This document shows, piece after piece, positions 7,850-16,299 of a stretch of DNA of 20,343 nt. Source of the DNA: AC-69 sp035701505. GTDB taxonomy: Bacteria > Actinomycetota > UBA4738 > HRBIN12. Location: assembly GCA_035701505.1 (NCBI GenBank), contig DASSSA010000044.1, positions 1 through 20,343 on the forward strand, in the 5' to 3' direction. The first letter of the stretch is position 1. Every line of letters begins with the position of its first letter. The notes under the pieces are model-generated. The model ran no database searches and was not told the origin of the DNA. It saw only the letters and a list, made by a program, of their open reading frames with translations. The position numbers and the translations under genes are program-made.

Positions 7850-8179
7850 GGGTTCCCCCTCGGACGTCACCATCGGACAGGACCGATGGGCTTGTGGAAA
7901 CTCATCGGTCCAGGCTTCGGTTTTGTGCTCACGGTCGCGAGACCGAGCGTCGAGCTTATGTGGGGCCTACTCCAACCGCTCGATCAAGCCGCGCTCGGCG
8001 GAGATTGGTTCCCTCGGCCGCCCGCGATACCGCCTTTGTAGACCTCGGATCCCGCCGGCCCAGAGGGCTCGAGAGCAAATGGCGCTGTCGTCGTCACGAG
8101 GGGTGAGAATGCGCACTCAGTGGGGCTCATTGAAGCGTCATCGTCGCCCCCCGGGAGGGCATGCTCGAAACGCTCGAGG
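7850..8179. other. 330-bp intergenic stretch
   Basis: Between the RibD-like start and the DUF167 stop, both on the minus strand. Besides the CATCGG half-sites it holds a small hairpin at 7932-7945 (CGGTC, loop GCGA, GACCG). Frames through the rest are open but resemble no family I know and lack convincing ribosome sites. I see no gene here. Confidence 0.5.
7871..7911. promoter_or_regulatory. Three alternating CATCGG half-sites upstream of RibD-like gene
   Basis: CATCGG at 7871-7876, its complement CCGATG at 7883-7888, and CATCGG again at 7903-7908. The last two extend to a perfect 9-bp inverted repeat (GGACCGATG at 7880-7888, CATCGGTCC at 7903-7911). They lie 22-62 bp upstream of ATG 7849, a good place for an operator. 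Confidence 0.4.
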
Positions 8180-8542
8180 TCAGGCAATCGCTCCGGGACC
8201 TCCAGCTCCCGGGCGTCCGCCCGTGGCCCTCGTGAGCGCCGCCCTCGCTTCCCCGGCGTCCATACCTGCGACCGCGAACACCTTCGTCCGAGAGCGCTCG
8301 CCGCGATGCAGCGACACCCGGCTGGCCGCGACGCCGAGGGCCTTGGCCAGCGCACGGCGCGCCTCCTCGGTGGCGGCGCCGCCCAGAGGCGCGGCCGCCA
8401 CTCGTATCACGAGGCTGTGGGCAGCGATCACCCACCCCGGGCGCGAGCGCGGCCGCACCCGCACGTCAACCAGCACGCCTCCGGGAAACGCGCGAACGAC
8501 ATCCTGTCTCCGCAAGGTCGGCTCCTTGGGTGTCGATCCCAT
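8180..8542 (-). CDS. DUF167/YggU family protein
   Basis: A 120-residue protein with the DUF167 pattern: VDVRVRPRSR, then VIRVAAAPLGGAATEEARRA, ALGVAASRVSLHRGERSRTK and VFAVAG. The family is widespread, small and of unclear function. In most members the middle motif reads G.AN; here it reads GGAAT. A C-terminal extension of about 25 residues is rich in Gly and Ala. ATG 8542 is chosen because it leaves a short leader before the domain. The purines GGGAG touch the ATG, so spacing is poor, and GTG 8623 is an alternative start. It lies 133 bp downstream of pnkp on the same strand and may be at the end of that transcript. Confidence 0.75.
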   Translation of the reverse strand: MGSTPKEPTLRRQDVVRAFPGGVLVDVRVRPRSRPGWVIAAHSLVIRVAAAPLGGAATEEARRALAKALGVAASRVSLHRGERSRTKVFAVAGMDAGEARAALTRATGGRPGAGGPGAIA

Positions 8543-8675
8543 CTCCCAGAACGGGCGCCTCCACCCAGCACTTCTGCGTCCCCCCACCTGGTCGATGCTG
8601 ATCCCATCGCCCTCCTCAAGCACGCGAGATCATCCAACCGCACGGACTGACCCGATGCGCTGTCCGATGAAGTCT

Positions 8676-11210
8676 CTATAGCCGGGGATCGACTGGCTCG
8701 CTCTCAAGCGCGAGCACACCGAAGACGCACTCGTGGACCCGGAAGAGCGGCTCACCGCGAACGAACCGTTCCAGCGCTTCCAGGCCCAACGCGAACTCCC
8801 GGACGGCCAAAGATCGCTTGTGCGACAAGCTTCGCTCCCTCAGGCGCTGGATATTCTCCGACGTCGTGTACTCCGGCCCGTAGATGATTCGAAGATACTC
8901 GCGACCCCGCACCTTCACCCCCGGCTGCACAAGGCTGCGGCGCCCGCGGACGATGCCATCCAGAGGCTTCACTACCATCCCCTCGCCTCCCGCGTCGATC
9001 AGCTCCTCCCACCACCGGACACCAGTCGACCCGCTCTCGGGATCGTCGAGATTGACCACGACGTATCGGGTGGGCAACACGGGGCCCGCGTCACCGTCGG
9101 CGAGTCGGTCGACGGTGGTCATGTGCCAGAGGTGATCCCGATCGATGTAGGTGTGGCCCTCGCCGGCGAGGATCTGGAACGGCGCCAGCGCGAGATCGTC
9201 GACGGTCTCCACCCTCCAGCAATACCGGCGGTAGGCGTCAATGAAGAGTTCCGACATCCGGAGCCGATCCCGGCTTCGGGCGAGTAGCTGCTCGACCTCG
9301 ACTCCCCTTCCTTCTCCAGCCTCGAGCTCCCGGACCGCGCCCGTGAGAGCCGCCTTTGATGACGCTCCCACCGCGGCGTACTGGGTTTTGAGGAGCTCAA
9401 GTGCCTTGGCCGACCAGGGAAGGAGCTCACAGTCGAGCGCGAGCCAGTCCGTCTCCAGCTCATCCCACAACGCGCTGGCGTCGACGGCGGCGCGGACGCG
9501 ACGGATCAATGCGTCCTGCATCGCAGCATCCTCGAAGAACGGCCGTCCGGTACGCGTGTAGCAGATCCCCGCTCCGTCGATCCTGAAGCGACGCGGGGCG
9601 ACATCATCGTCCCGGCACACGATGACGACGGCCCGGGACCCCATGTGCTTCTCCTGGCAGATGACCTCCCCCACCCCCTCCTTGCGGTAGTACGAGAAGG
9701 CCTCGGTGGGGTGCTCCAGCAGCCCCGGTTCGGCGGACGTGACCGGGGGTGACATCGTGGGCGGGAGATAGATGAGCCATCGGGGATCGGCCGCGAAGCG
9801 GCTCATGACCTCGAGCGCGGCCCGACCGTTCTCCTCCCTGATCGTCACGGACCGCTGAAGACGGGTCTCGACGATTCGCTTTCCGAGGATGTCCTCGATG
9901 TCCAGCAGGTCGTCGGGCTCCGGTGCCCGTTGACCTTCGTCCTTCGGCGGCAAAGGACGGACCGGTTCGTAGTACGTCTGCGCGGCAGGCACAGCCACGA
10001 GTTCCTTCTCCGGGTATCGCAGCGCGGTAAGGCCGCCGCCGAACACGCAGCCTGTGTCGATGTTGATGGTGTTGTTGACCCACTCCGGCTCGAGCACCGG
10101 CGTGTGGCCGTAGACGACCATGGCCCTTCCCCGGTACTCGGTCGCCCACGGATATCGCACGGGCAGGCCGAGCTCGTCGGTCTCTCCCGTGGTCTCGCCG
10201 TAGAGAGCGAACGCCCGAACCGCGGCCGAGGCCCGTCCCTGCATCTCCTCGCGCATCCCGGCGTGCGCCACAACGAGCCTGCGGTCGTCGAGGACGAAGT
10301 GGCTGATCAAGCCGTCAAGGAACGCAAGGGTCTGCTGGCCGAACTCCGGAGGCTCCTCCTCCAGCTGCGCGAGCGACTCGCCCAGCCCGTGCGTCACCTG
10401 GACGTCCCGGCCCCGAAGCGCCCGGACGAGTTTGTTCTCGTGGTTGCCGGGGACACACAGCGCCGATCCCGAAGCGACCATCCGCATGACGAGGCGGAGA
10501 ACGGCCGGGGTCTTCGGTCCGCGGTCCACGAAGTCCCCCAGGAACACCGCCTTCCTGCCCTCGGGATGCGTGGCACCCCAACCCTCCTCGGCGATCTCGT
10601 AGCCGAGCTTCGTCAGCAGCGAGACCAGCTCGTCGTAGCAGCCGTGGACGTCGCCGATGATGTCGAACGGCCCGTGCTCGGAGCTTCGGTCGGTCCACGA
10701 CGGCTCTCGCTCGATCTCGGCCGACTCCGCCTCTTCGGGCGTGCGGAACACGAACACCCGGCGGAATCCCTCGCGGTCGAGGCCTCGGAGGGACCGCTTG
10801 AGCTGCGAGCGCTGCTGGCGCACGACGTGCGGGCCGAAGTCTCGATCGGGCCGGGCCGCGTTCCGGTCCACGCACAGCCGCTCTGGCATGTCGAACACGA
10901 TCGCCACAGGCAAGACGTGATGGCCTCGGGCCAGCTCGACCAGGGGCCGGCGCGCCTCGCGCTGGACGTTCGTCGCGTCGACAACCGAGAGCCTCCCGGA
11001 GGCGAGCCGCTTGCCCGCGACGAAGTGCAGTGCGTCGAAGGCGTCCTTGGTGGCGGCCTGGTCGTTCTTGTCGTCGGACACCAGCCCGCGGAACGCGTCG
11101 GAGGACAGCACCTCCGTCGCCTTGAAGTGGCGCGTGGCAAACGTGGACTTCCCCGACCCAGATGGGCCGATCAGCACCACGAGCGACAGCTCGGGGATGG
11201 TGATCTTCAC
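8676..11210 (-). CDS. pnkp: Polynucleotide kinase-phosphatase-ligase Pnkp (RNA repair)
   Basis: Pnkp heals and seals RNA breaks: it phosphorylates the 5'-OH, removes the 3' or 2',3'-cyclic phosphate, and seals ends through its ligase domain when assisted by Hen1. GTG 11210 overlaps the hen1 stop as GTGA, giving 844 residues (the Clostridium thermocellum enzyme has about 870). Domain 1 is the kinase with P-loop GPSGSGKS (Lys21, Ser22) and Asp38. Domain 2 is a metallophosphoesterase with GDVHG (Asp187, His189), GDFVDRG (Asp226) and GNHE (Asn256, His257). Domain 3 is an adenylyltransferase with EKHMGS (Lys521 as AMP acceptor) and a later GEGMVVKP motif. Numbering of the first two domains agrees with the clostridial protein as I know it. 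No catalytic residue appears lost. A longer frame upstream is just antisense to hen1 coding and is not used. Confidence 0.96.
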   Translation of the reverse strand: MKITIPELSLVVLIGPSGSGKSTFATRHFKATEVLSSDAFRGLVSDDKNDQAATKDAFDALHFVAGKRLASGRLSVVDATNVQREARRPLVELARGHHVLPVAIVFDMPERLCVDRNAARPDRDFGPHVVRQQRSQLKRSLRGLDREGFRRVFVFRTPEEAESAEIEREPSWTDRSSEHGPFDIIGDVHGCYDELVSLLTKLGYEIAEEGWGATHPEGRKAVFLGDFVDRGPKTPAVLRLVMRMVASGSALCVPGNHENKLVRALRGRDVQVTHGLGESLAQLEEEPPEFGQQTLAFLDGLISHFVLDDRRLVVAHAGMREEMQGRASAAVRAFALYGETTGETDELGLPVRYPWATEYRGRAMVVYGHTPVLEPEWVNNTINIDTGCVFGGGLTALRYPEKELVAVPAAQTYYEPVRPLPPKDEGQRAPEPDDLLDIEDILGKRIVETRLQRSVTIREENGRAALEVMSRFAADPRWLIYLPPTMSPPVTSAEPGLLEHPTEAFSYYRKEGVGEVICQEKHMGSRAVVIVCRDDDVAPRRFRIDGAGICYTRTGRPFFEDAAMQDALIRRVRAAVDASALWDELETDWLALDCELLPWSAKALELLKTQYAAVGASSKAALTGAVRELEAGEGRGVEVEQLLARSRDRLRMSELFIDAYRRYCWRVETVDDLALAPFQILAGEGHTYIDRDHLWHMTTVDRLADGDAGPVLPTRYVVVNLDDPESGSTGVRWWEELIDAGGEGMVVKPLDGIVRGRRSLVQPGVKVRGREYLRIIYGPEYTTSENIQRLRERSLSHKRSLAVREFALGLEALERFVRGEPLFRVHECVFGVLALESEPVDPRL

Positions 11211-12604
11211 CGGCTGAACACCGCCATCTGCGTGGGCGACCCGACCTCCGGATCCTCGGGCCCCACGGGCTGGAACCGAACCGTGTAGCCGTTGCGCTCG
11301 GCCGCCCCGTTCGCCCATGTCTCGAACTCCCCCCTGGTCCACTCGAAGCGGTGGTCCCGGTGCCGGAGCGATCCAGTCGGAAGACCTTCGAACCGCACGT
11401 TGTACTCGGCGTTCGGCGTCGTCACCAAAACCGTGCCTGGATGGGCCACCTCCAACAGGGCGCGCTCGAACGCGTCGAGCCGGGGAGAGTCCAGGTGCTC
11501 GATCACCTCGACCACGGCCGCGGCGTCGTAGCCCTGAAGCCCGCGGTCCCTGTATGTGAGCGAGCTCTGGACGAGGTCGACGCGCTCCCGCTGCTTCGGA
11601 GACATCTCCTGAAGCCGGATCCGCCGGGCGGCCCGCTCGAGGACCGCATACGACACGTCCACGCCGACGATCCGCTCGAACGACCCGTCTCGAAGCAACG
11701 CCTGGAGGAGGCGTCCGTCCCCGCAACCGAGGTCGAGCACGCGGGTGGCTCCCGCATCCTTCAGGGCACCGACCACTGCCTGCATCCGCTGCTCCCCCAG
11801 CCCGATCCGTCGCTCGACCTGCTCCTCTTCCTGGTCGTGAGCCCGGACCGTTGAATCCGGATCGGCCTGGTCCTCCTCGAGCAGCCGGGCCAGAGCCTCG
11901 CGGGCGAGGCGGGGCTGGTGCCGAAGGTAACGCCGGGTGATCAGCTCGTTCTCCGGATGGTCCCGGAGCCAGCCCTCGCCGCGGCGAAGCAGCTTCTCGA
12001 TCTCTTCCCGGCTCACCCAGTAGTGTTTCGCGTCGTCGAGGACCGGAAGCAGCACGTACAGCTGGCTCAGGACATCAGCGAGGCGGGCCTCCGTCACGAG
12101 ACGCGTCTTCAGGTACGCGCTCTCGCCCCACTCCCGGAACTGCTCGTCGAGAGGGATGGGCGTGGCGGTCACTCTGTAACTGAGTGGCTCGAACAGCCGA
12201 CGGAGCAACCCCTCTCCTCCCCGACACGGGAGGGCGGGGATGCGCACCTCGAGCGGGATCGGCGTGTCGGCGAGCTCCTGGCGCTCGGCGCTTCGTCCGG
12301 TCATCGCGGTCCCGAAGACCTTGGCCAGGGCTACGCTCACGAACGACGAGGCCGCGTAGGGTCGGTCGTTGACGTAGGGCTCGAGGGAAACGGGCTCGGC
12401 CCCTCGCCCCTTCCGCCGGACCAGGCCGATCGGGTCGACCTCAAGCAGCAGCGCGACAGTGCAACGCTCGTCCGTCGCCTCCGGGTAGAAGACGTGCGCC
12501 AGCCCGAACCACATATCGACAGAGCGCACCGCGCCCGGGTTCTTGTGCAGCAGGTATCCGAGATCGGTCGCGGGTCTATGGGTGGTCGTAAGAGTGAGGA
12601 GCAT
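11207..12604 (-). CDS. hen1: 3'-terminal RNA ribose 2'-O-methyltransferase Hen1
   Basis: Bacterial Hen1 methylates the 2'-OH of the 3' end at an RNA break before Pnkp seals it, so the repaired RNA resists a second cut. It also activates the Pnkp ligase through its N-terminal half. The protein has 465 residues from ATG 12604. Residues 1-about 250 match the Hen1 N-terminal ligase-activating region (LGYLLHKNPG, DMWFGLAHVFYP). Residues about 285-465 are the methyltransferase: DLGCGDG (291-297) for S-adenosylmethionine, and the metal-binding set Glu366, Glu369, His370 (VEVIEH) and His418 (HRDHRFEW). These are the same positions known for the clostridial enzyme. The ribosome site is only moderate (GGGAAGAGA). 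It is the first gene of a two-gene unit with pnkp. Confidence 0.96.
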   Translation of the reverse strand: MLLTLTTTHRPATDLGYLLHKNPGAVRSVDMWFGLAHVFYPEATDERCTVALLLEVDPIGLVRRKGRGAEPVSLEPYVNDRPYAASSFVSVALAKVFGTAMTGRSAERQELADTPIPLEVRIPALPCRGGEGLLRRLFEPLSYRVTATPIPLDEQFREWGESAYLKTRLVTEARLADVLSQLYVLLPVLDDAKHYWVSREEIEKLLRRGEGWLRDHPENELITRRYLRHQPRLAREALARLLEEDQADPDSTVRAHDQEEEQVERRIGLGEQRMQAVVGALKDAGATRVLDLGCGDGRLLQALLRDGSFERIVGVDVSYAVLERAARRIRLQEMSPKQRERVDLVQSSLTYRDRGLQGYDAAAVVEVIEHLDSPRLDAFERALLEVAHPGTVLVTTPNAEYNVRFEGLPTGSLRHRDHRFEWTRGEFETWANGAAERNGYTVRFQPVGPEDPEVGSPTQMAVFSR

Positions 12605-12644
12605 CGTCTCTTCCCTGCTGGAGCTCCCTGCAAGAGCGCAAACG

Positions 12645-12683
12645 ATTATCCCAGGGCCTCATGGCCGATCCGGGCCTATCGGC
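12645..12683 (-). promoter_or_regulatory. Candidate hen1 promoter -10 and upstream dyad
   Basis: On the minus strand GATAAT (12650-12645) is close to the -10 consensus and lies 41 bases before the hen1 ATG. No good -35 is seen. A 6-bp inverted repeat (GCCGAT at 12664-12669, ATCGGC at 12678-12683) lies upstream of it and could be a regulator site. Confidence 0.3.
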
Positions 12684-12752
12684 GTTCCAGGACCACCGTC
12701 GCTCGCCCCAGCGCAGCAGGGGGAGGAACGTAGCCCGCGATCGATGTCCCAG

Positions 12753-13811
12753 TCAGGCAGTAAGCGACTGTGTCGTCTCGAAATTGCCGTTCACGTCCAC
12801 AGCTCGAAAGCGGATATTGCTGCCCGTGGCCAAGACGAACGGGCCCAAGGAGCGCTGAAACGCTCCGAGGTTGAGCCGGTACTCGATGCCGGCCACGCCC
12901 ACGTCGTCGGTTGCCTCCAGTGAGACCAAGCTGCCGCCCTCGACCACAGCCGTGGTCGCTGTGGTCACGGGAGGTACCTGGTCCGAGAAGTCGAAGGTCG
13001 CCCCCCAAGTCACTCGGGCCAGGCGCTGCTGGCCCTTGAGCGAGGGATGGAAATAGTCACGCCTCGAGACGTCCTCGGGCTGGAACCGGTCGGAGAAGAC
13101 AGCATTCTGATCGAATCGGCAGTGGATGTATGTCGCACACACCTCCGACAGCTGCACGTTGAAGTCGATGTTGCGCTGCCGCACGGTCATTCGCCGCATC
13201 ACGTCCGAGGGGTCTGTGGAGCGCGGGCGCCGCAGCAAGGATTGACATGTGTCCAAAGTCCGCCAGGCCACTCGGGCCAGGACATCGTCCTTGAAGATGA
13301 CCCACAGCCGGAACACGTCGGGGATGCTCACGACATAGATGCGAGCTCGCGGGGAGCCGGCGGAGAGCGCAGCCATGGCCCGCTCGAACTGGGAACGGAA
13401 ATCGGCCACCGACGTCATCGCGGCCACCGTTCGGGTGCACAGGTCGTTCGCGCCCATCAGGATCGTCACGTAGGCCACGCCCCGGTCGTTGACCTGTTGG
13501 ATCTGCGACCCGAGCCCGGCCATCTTCGCCCCGCTCACCGCCTGGTTGTAGTTCCGGCCGAAGATGGTTGGTTGGGCTACGAGGATCCGACTGTAGTGGC
13601 TCTCCACCGAGGCCCGCGTGCCGGTCGACCAGGAATTGCCGGGGGCGTCGGAGAACGGCAACGTGCCCGTGTTGTATGCCCGGGTGATGGAATCGCCGGT
13701 GGCGGCCAGCGAATTGGGGTACCCGGTGAGATTCGGAGTGGCCTCGACCGAGGGGATGGCAGGCAGACCCAGGATCGTGACCAGCGCGACGGTCTTGATC
13801 CAGAATCTCAT
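12753..13811 (-). CDS. Secreted SGNH/GDSL hydrolase with C-terminal Ig-like domain
   Basis: A 352-residue exported esterase-type enzyme. ATG 13811 follows AGGAGCGGGGG. Residues 1-24 form a signal peptide. The SGNH blocks are all present: GDSIT with nucleophile Ser41, the Gly of AVSGAK (about 94), GAND with Asn122, and DYFH with Asp252 and His255. Such enzymes remove acyl or acetyl groups from lipids or polysaccharides outside the cell; the substrate here is unknown. From about residue 277 a further domain follows (PPVTTATTAVVEGG, then EATDDVGVAGIEYRL and IRFRAVDVNGNFE). This looks like the Ig-like beta-sandwich often attached to secreted actinobacterial enzymes. The gene is upstream of, and on the same strand as, hen1-pnkp, but a 148-bp gap suggests separate units. 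Confidence 0.92.
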   Translation of the reverse strand: MRFWIKTVALVTILGLPAIPSVEATPNLTGYPNSLAATGDSITRAYNTGTLPFSDAPGNSWSTGTRASVESHYSRILVAQPTIFGRNYNQAVSGAKMAGLGSQIQQVNDRGVAYVTILMGANDLCTRTVAAMTSVADFRSQFERAMAALSAGSPRARIYVVSIPDVFRLWVIFKDDVLARVAWRTLDTCQSLLRRPRSTDPSDVMRRMTVRQRNIDFNVQLSEVCATYIHCRFDQNAVFSDRFQPEDVSRRDYFHPSLKGQQRLARVTWGATFDFSDQVPPVTTATTAVVEGGSLVSLEATDDVGVAGIEYRLNLGAFQRSLGPFVLATGSNIRFRAVDVNGNFETTQSLTA

Positions 13812-13957
13812 GTCCCCCGCTCCTGCTGGCGGATCTATCCGTCCGGAGAGGGCCTTGATCGAAGAACTCTAGAACCCTATGCCGAGACTGCCTACCACAC
13901 GGTTTTCTCGTTACACATCCTCACCGTCGATACTAGGCGAAGCGCACCTGGCTCGGA

Positions 13958-13977
13958 ACCCCTTACGTTGAAGGGGT
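13958..13977. terminator. Hairpin at stop of small lipoprotein gene
   Basis: ACCCCTT, six-base loop, AAGGGGT: a perfect 7-bp stem that overlaps the TAA (13965-13963) of the minus-strand lipoprotein gene. There is no T-run. It may be a terminator or an mRNA-end stabiliser. Confidence 0.35.
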
Positions 13978-14367
13978 CGGCGTCAGGGGTGTCATAACTA
14001 CTGGCTCCCCAGCCTGCGGGGACCATCTGATGACGAACGAGGACGGATCGGAAAGCAGAGCTGCGACGACCTCGTCGTCGACTCCCCGGTCGCAGTACTC
14101 CGTCCTCGATGGTTCGTAGGATGCGACCGGGTTCGACGCGCCGTTTGCCTTTGCGATGACATCGATGGGCCTGGCTGGGTAACTCTGGGTCGAGTAACAG
14201 ATCGTTGCTGGGGAGGCCCACACTTCGAGGACCCCCTTGTCTGTAGGGGCGATGAAGAAGTAGCGGGCGTACGGAACGGTCGCCTCAACGGATGGATTGG
14301 GGCTCACGGATGACATGCAGGAGGCAACGGTAAACAAGACCAGGGTGCAGGCGCATCGACGCGCCAT
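13963..14367 (-). CDS. Small lipoprotein of unknown function
   Basis: From ATG 14367 the frame codes 134 residues. It begins with a short signal (ARR then a hydrophobic run CTLVLFTVASC); Cys17 fits a lipobox VASC. The mature part has a YFFIAP strand, an ICYST motif, EYCD and a closing FVIRWSPQAGEPVVM strand, and two cysteines that could form a disulfide. I do not recognise the family. No good ribosome site precedes the ATG. The frame stays open upstream to 14766, but that extension would bury the signal peptide and has a composition unlike a protein, so I leave it out. It converges with no gene and lies 151 bp upstream of the hydrolase. Confidence 0.6.
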   Translation of the reverse strand: MARRCACTLVLFTVASCMSSVSPNPSVEATVPYARYFFIAPTDKGVLEVWASPATICYSTQSYPARPIDVIAKANGASNPVASYEPSRTEYCDRGVDDEVVAALLSDPSSFVIRWSPQAGEPVVMTPLTPTPST

Positions 14368-14784
14368 CGGGGCAAGGTAGCCAACCTCGGCGCCACTCGC
14401 AACGGATGCCTGTTTGCGCCTCTCGGTCCAGTGCTTCATGACGGAAACGAGATCGAGCCAGTGAGTCGGTCGAAACCCAGGAGCCACCATACCTACCCTA
14501 GACGCTGATGCCGAGGTCCAGCCCAAGCGTTGAGTCAGCAGAGCGTCGAATAGCTTCCGCGTGGCGACGGGGGGAAAGCGAAGCGCAGGAGCGGATCGCC
14601 GTGAACTTCGCTCGTCGTCGTCCGGATGAGCCTCCCCGGGCGATCTGGGCAAACAATCCGCCTCAAAGGTCGGGGCTACGCAGAGTGGGGGCGAGCCAGC
14701 GCCCCTTTGGATGGCCGCGCAGCTACGACATCTTCGCCGGACCCTGGAAAGGTGGCCCGCTGACATCTCCTATGCTTCCCCCAG
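14368..14784. other. 417-bp intergenic stretch
   Basis: Lies between the divergent small lipoprotein and LysE-type genes. A minus-strand frame is open through it (segments such as ALLTQRLGWTSAS and LDLVSVMKHWTERR) but I see no family, no ribosome site and no repeats. It presumably holds the promoters of both neighbours. Confidence 0.45.
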
Positions 14785-15420
14785 GTGCCTACCGATCGCC
14801 TACTCACGTTCGCGGCGGCCGCGTTCGTCCTCATCGTGATCCCCGGCCCGAGCGTGCTGTTCGAGATCAGCCGGGCGGTCGCCCTCGGCCGCCGAGCCGG
14901 CCTGGCCACCGTCGCCGGCAACGCTGCCGGCGAGCTCGTTCAGGCGGCCACCGTGGCCGTGGGCATCGGGGCCATCGTCCAGCGATCCGCGCCACTCTTC
15001 ACGGTGCTGAGGGTGGCGGGTGCTGCCTACATCGTCGTCCTCGGCCTCCGCGCGATCCGTGACCGACGCACACTTTCTCAGGTGTTTGACGCGACCATGG
15101 TCCCGAGAGGGGTCCGTCGCATCTTCGTCGAGGGATTCATCGTGGGGGCGACCAACCCAAAGTCGTTGGTGTTCTTCGCGGCGATCCTGCCCCAGTTCGC
15201 CACCGCCTCCACCGGCCACTTGCCGATCCAGCTCATGGTGCTCAGTCTCGTGTTCGTGCTGATCGCATTGATATCGGACAGCGCCTGGGTCTTCGTGGCC
15301 GGAACGGCTCGGAACTGGTTCGCTCGCTCTCCTCGGAGGCTGGAGATGGTGGGCGGTGCCGGGGGACTGATGATGTTAGCCGTCGGAGTCCGCCTGGCCT
15401 TCACCGGCCGGAAGGACTGA
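14785..15420 (+). CDS. LysE/RhtB family exporter
   Basis: A 211-residue inner-membrane protein of the LysE family, which exports amino acids or related small molecules. The family opening is clear: a first hydrophobic helix leading into IPGPSVLFEISRAVALGRRA, then a glycine-rich helix GLATVAGNAAGELVQAA, and the middle signature GFIVGATNPKSLVFFAAILP. Five to six helices are visible, as usual. The start is GTG 14785. No ribosome site is seen before it, so the start is less certain than the family. There is no neighbouring biosynthesis gene to hint at the substrate. Confidence 0.92.
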   Translation: MPTDRLLTFAAAAFVLIVIPGPSVLFEISRAVALGRRAGLATVAGNAAGELVQAATVAVGIGAIVQRSAPLFTVLRVAGAAYIVVLGLRAIRDRRTLSQVFDATMVPRGVRRIFVEGFIVGATNPKSLVFFAAILPQFATASTGHLPIQLMVLSLVFVLIALISDSAWVFVAGTARNWFARSPRRLEMVGGAGGLMMLAVGVRLAFTGRKD

Positions 15421-15903
15421 CGAGACCGGTGCGAGGCCATAATGGTGCGTACGATCCTCAAACGGCCCCGGAAGTTCACATCGAGCGACCCAGCGGTGAT
15501 TGTCACCAGATCCACTAGCCCTTCCTCCTCCACGTTTCGTGAACGCGGGCGGTGAGCACGTGGATCTGACGCTGTCTTCCTACCTCCGTTCGATGGCTTC
15601 GGTTTGCTCGGTCCACGCTGACGGCTGGCACGCGCCGGGAATGGAGCCTGGCGAGTTCGCCGACATCGCCAGGAGGCTCGACCGAGCTTGTGAGGAGCTC
15701 GGCCGCAACAGATCAGGAAGAGCATCCGGGTGCGAGCCGACAACCTACGCCATCCAAGGGAACGGGTCGAACAGTTCGCCGAAGCCGGCGCTTCGACTGT
15801 GGTGTTCGTTCTGGAGACTGTGCGAGGCCACGACTCGGTGCGACGTCTGGCAGATCGGGTGTGGTCGTCATCAGGACAGCCGCGAAGTCAGTCTCCTTTG
15901 GTT
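15421..15903. other. Gene-free stretch holding a decayed oxidoreductase
   Basis: 483 bp without an intact gene. Its right half (15614-15864) is the luciferase-like remnant listed separately. The left part (15421-15613) shows nothing I can name in any frame. Confidence 0.5.
15614..15864 (+). pseudogene. Frameshifted remnant of LLM-class flavin-dependent oxidoreductase
   Basis: Two frames together read like the C-terminal third of a luciferase-like monooxygenase. Frame one gives HADGWHAPGM, EPGEFADIARRL and DRACEELGR, as in the (H)ADGWN...P.E......L..ACE..GRDP block. At about 15708-15715 the frame shifts and continues as QIRKSIRVRADN, then RERVEQFAEAGASTVVFVL and DSVRRLADRVW, as in the family end. 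The N-terminal two thirds, including the flavin-binding residues, are missing. The homology is judged by eye. Confidence 0.55.
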
Positions 15904-16299
15904 TCAGGTGGGGAGGCCAAAGAATCTCCTCGGCTTGATGAACTGGAACCAGGCGAAGCTCGATCCGAGCAGCAGATTCAGTCCCACCGCGACCCAGCCA
16001 AGCGCGTTGAAGGGCCCGAATAGGGTCCCCCACAAGGCCAACATCACTCCGATGCCGTAGCTGACGGCCAGGGCTCGGGCAACCGCCTGCCCGCCGGCGG
16101 AGTCCGCAGCATCCCTCGCCAGCCAGGTCGTGAGACCCAGCGCCAGCAGCCCCAGCCCGAACCAGCGGGCCATATAGACCCCCTCCGGATTGGGGGTGAT
16201 GCCGTAGACGTCCAGGATCGGGTCGGTAGCCACCAGCAGCGCGATGCCGTAGCCACCCGCGATCACAGCGTTCAGCACAAAGACTCGCTTAGGGGTCAT
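15904..16299 (-). CDS. Small four-helix membrane protein
   Basis: 131 residues from ATG 16299, preceded by the strong ribosome site AGGAGGAGGG. Four hydrophobic helices are seen: residues about 6-27, 42-60, 74-95 and 98-118, with a MARWFGLGLLALGLTTWLAR segment in helix 2. The general pattern is that of small DUF4345-like membrane proteins, but I cannot assign a family or function. It is the last gene of a minus-strand group with the small ORF (overlapping by 11 bases) and the MarR regulator, so it may be a MarR target. Confidence 0.8.
   Translation of the reverse strand: MTPKRVFVLNAVIAGGYGIALLVATDPILDVYGITPNPEGVYMARWFGLGLLALGLTTWLARDAADSAGGQAVARALAVSYGIGVMLALWGTLFGPFNALGWVAVGLNLLLGSSFAWFQFIKPRRFFGLPT

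Noticed and set aside
7984..8355. Minus-strand 123-codon frame between RibD-like and DUF167 genes
   Set aside because: It overlaps the DUF167 coding region in another frame and has no ribosome site or recognised motif.
9930..12733. Long plus-strand open frames opposite pnkp and hen1
   Set aside because: Antisense to genes with full catalytic motifs; the frames read as low-complexity Arg/Gly/His-rich sequence.
13963..14766. Extending the small lipoprotein to 267 residues
   Set aside because: The extension would place the signal peptide in the middle of the protein and has no ribosome site or domain.
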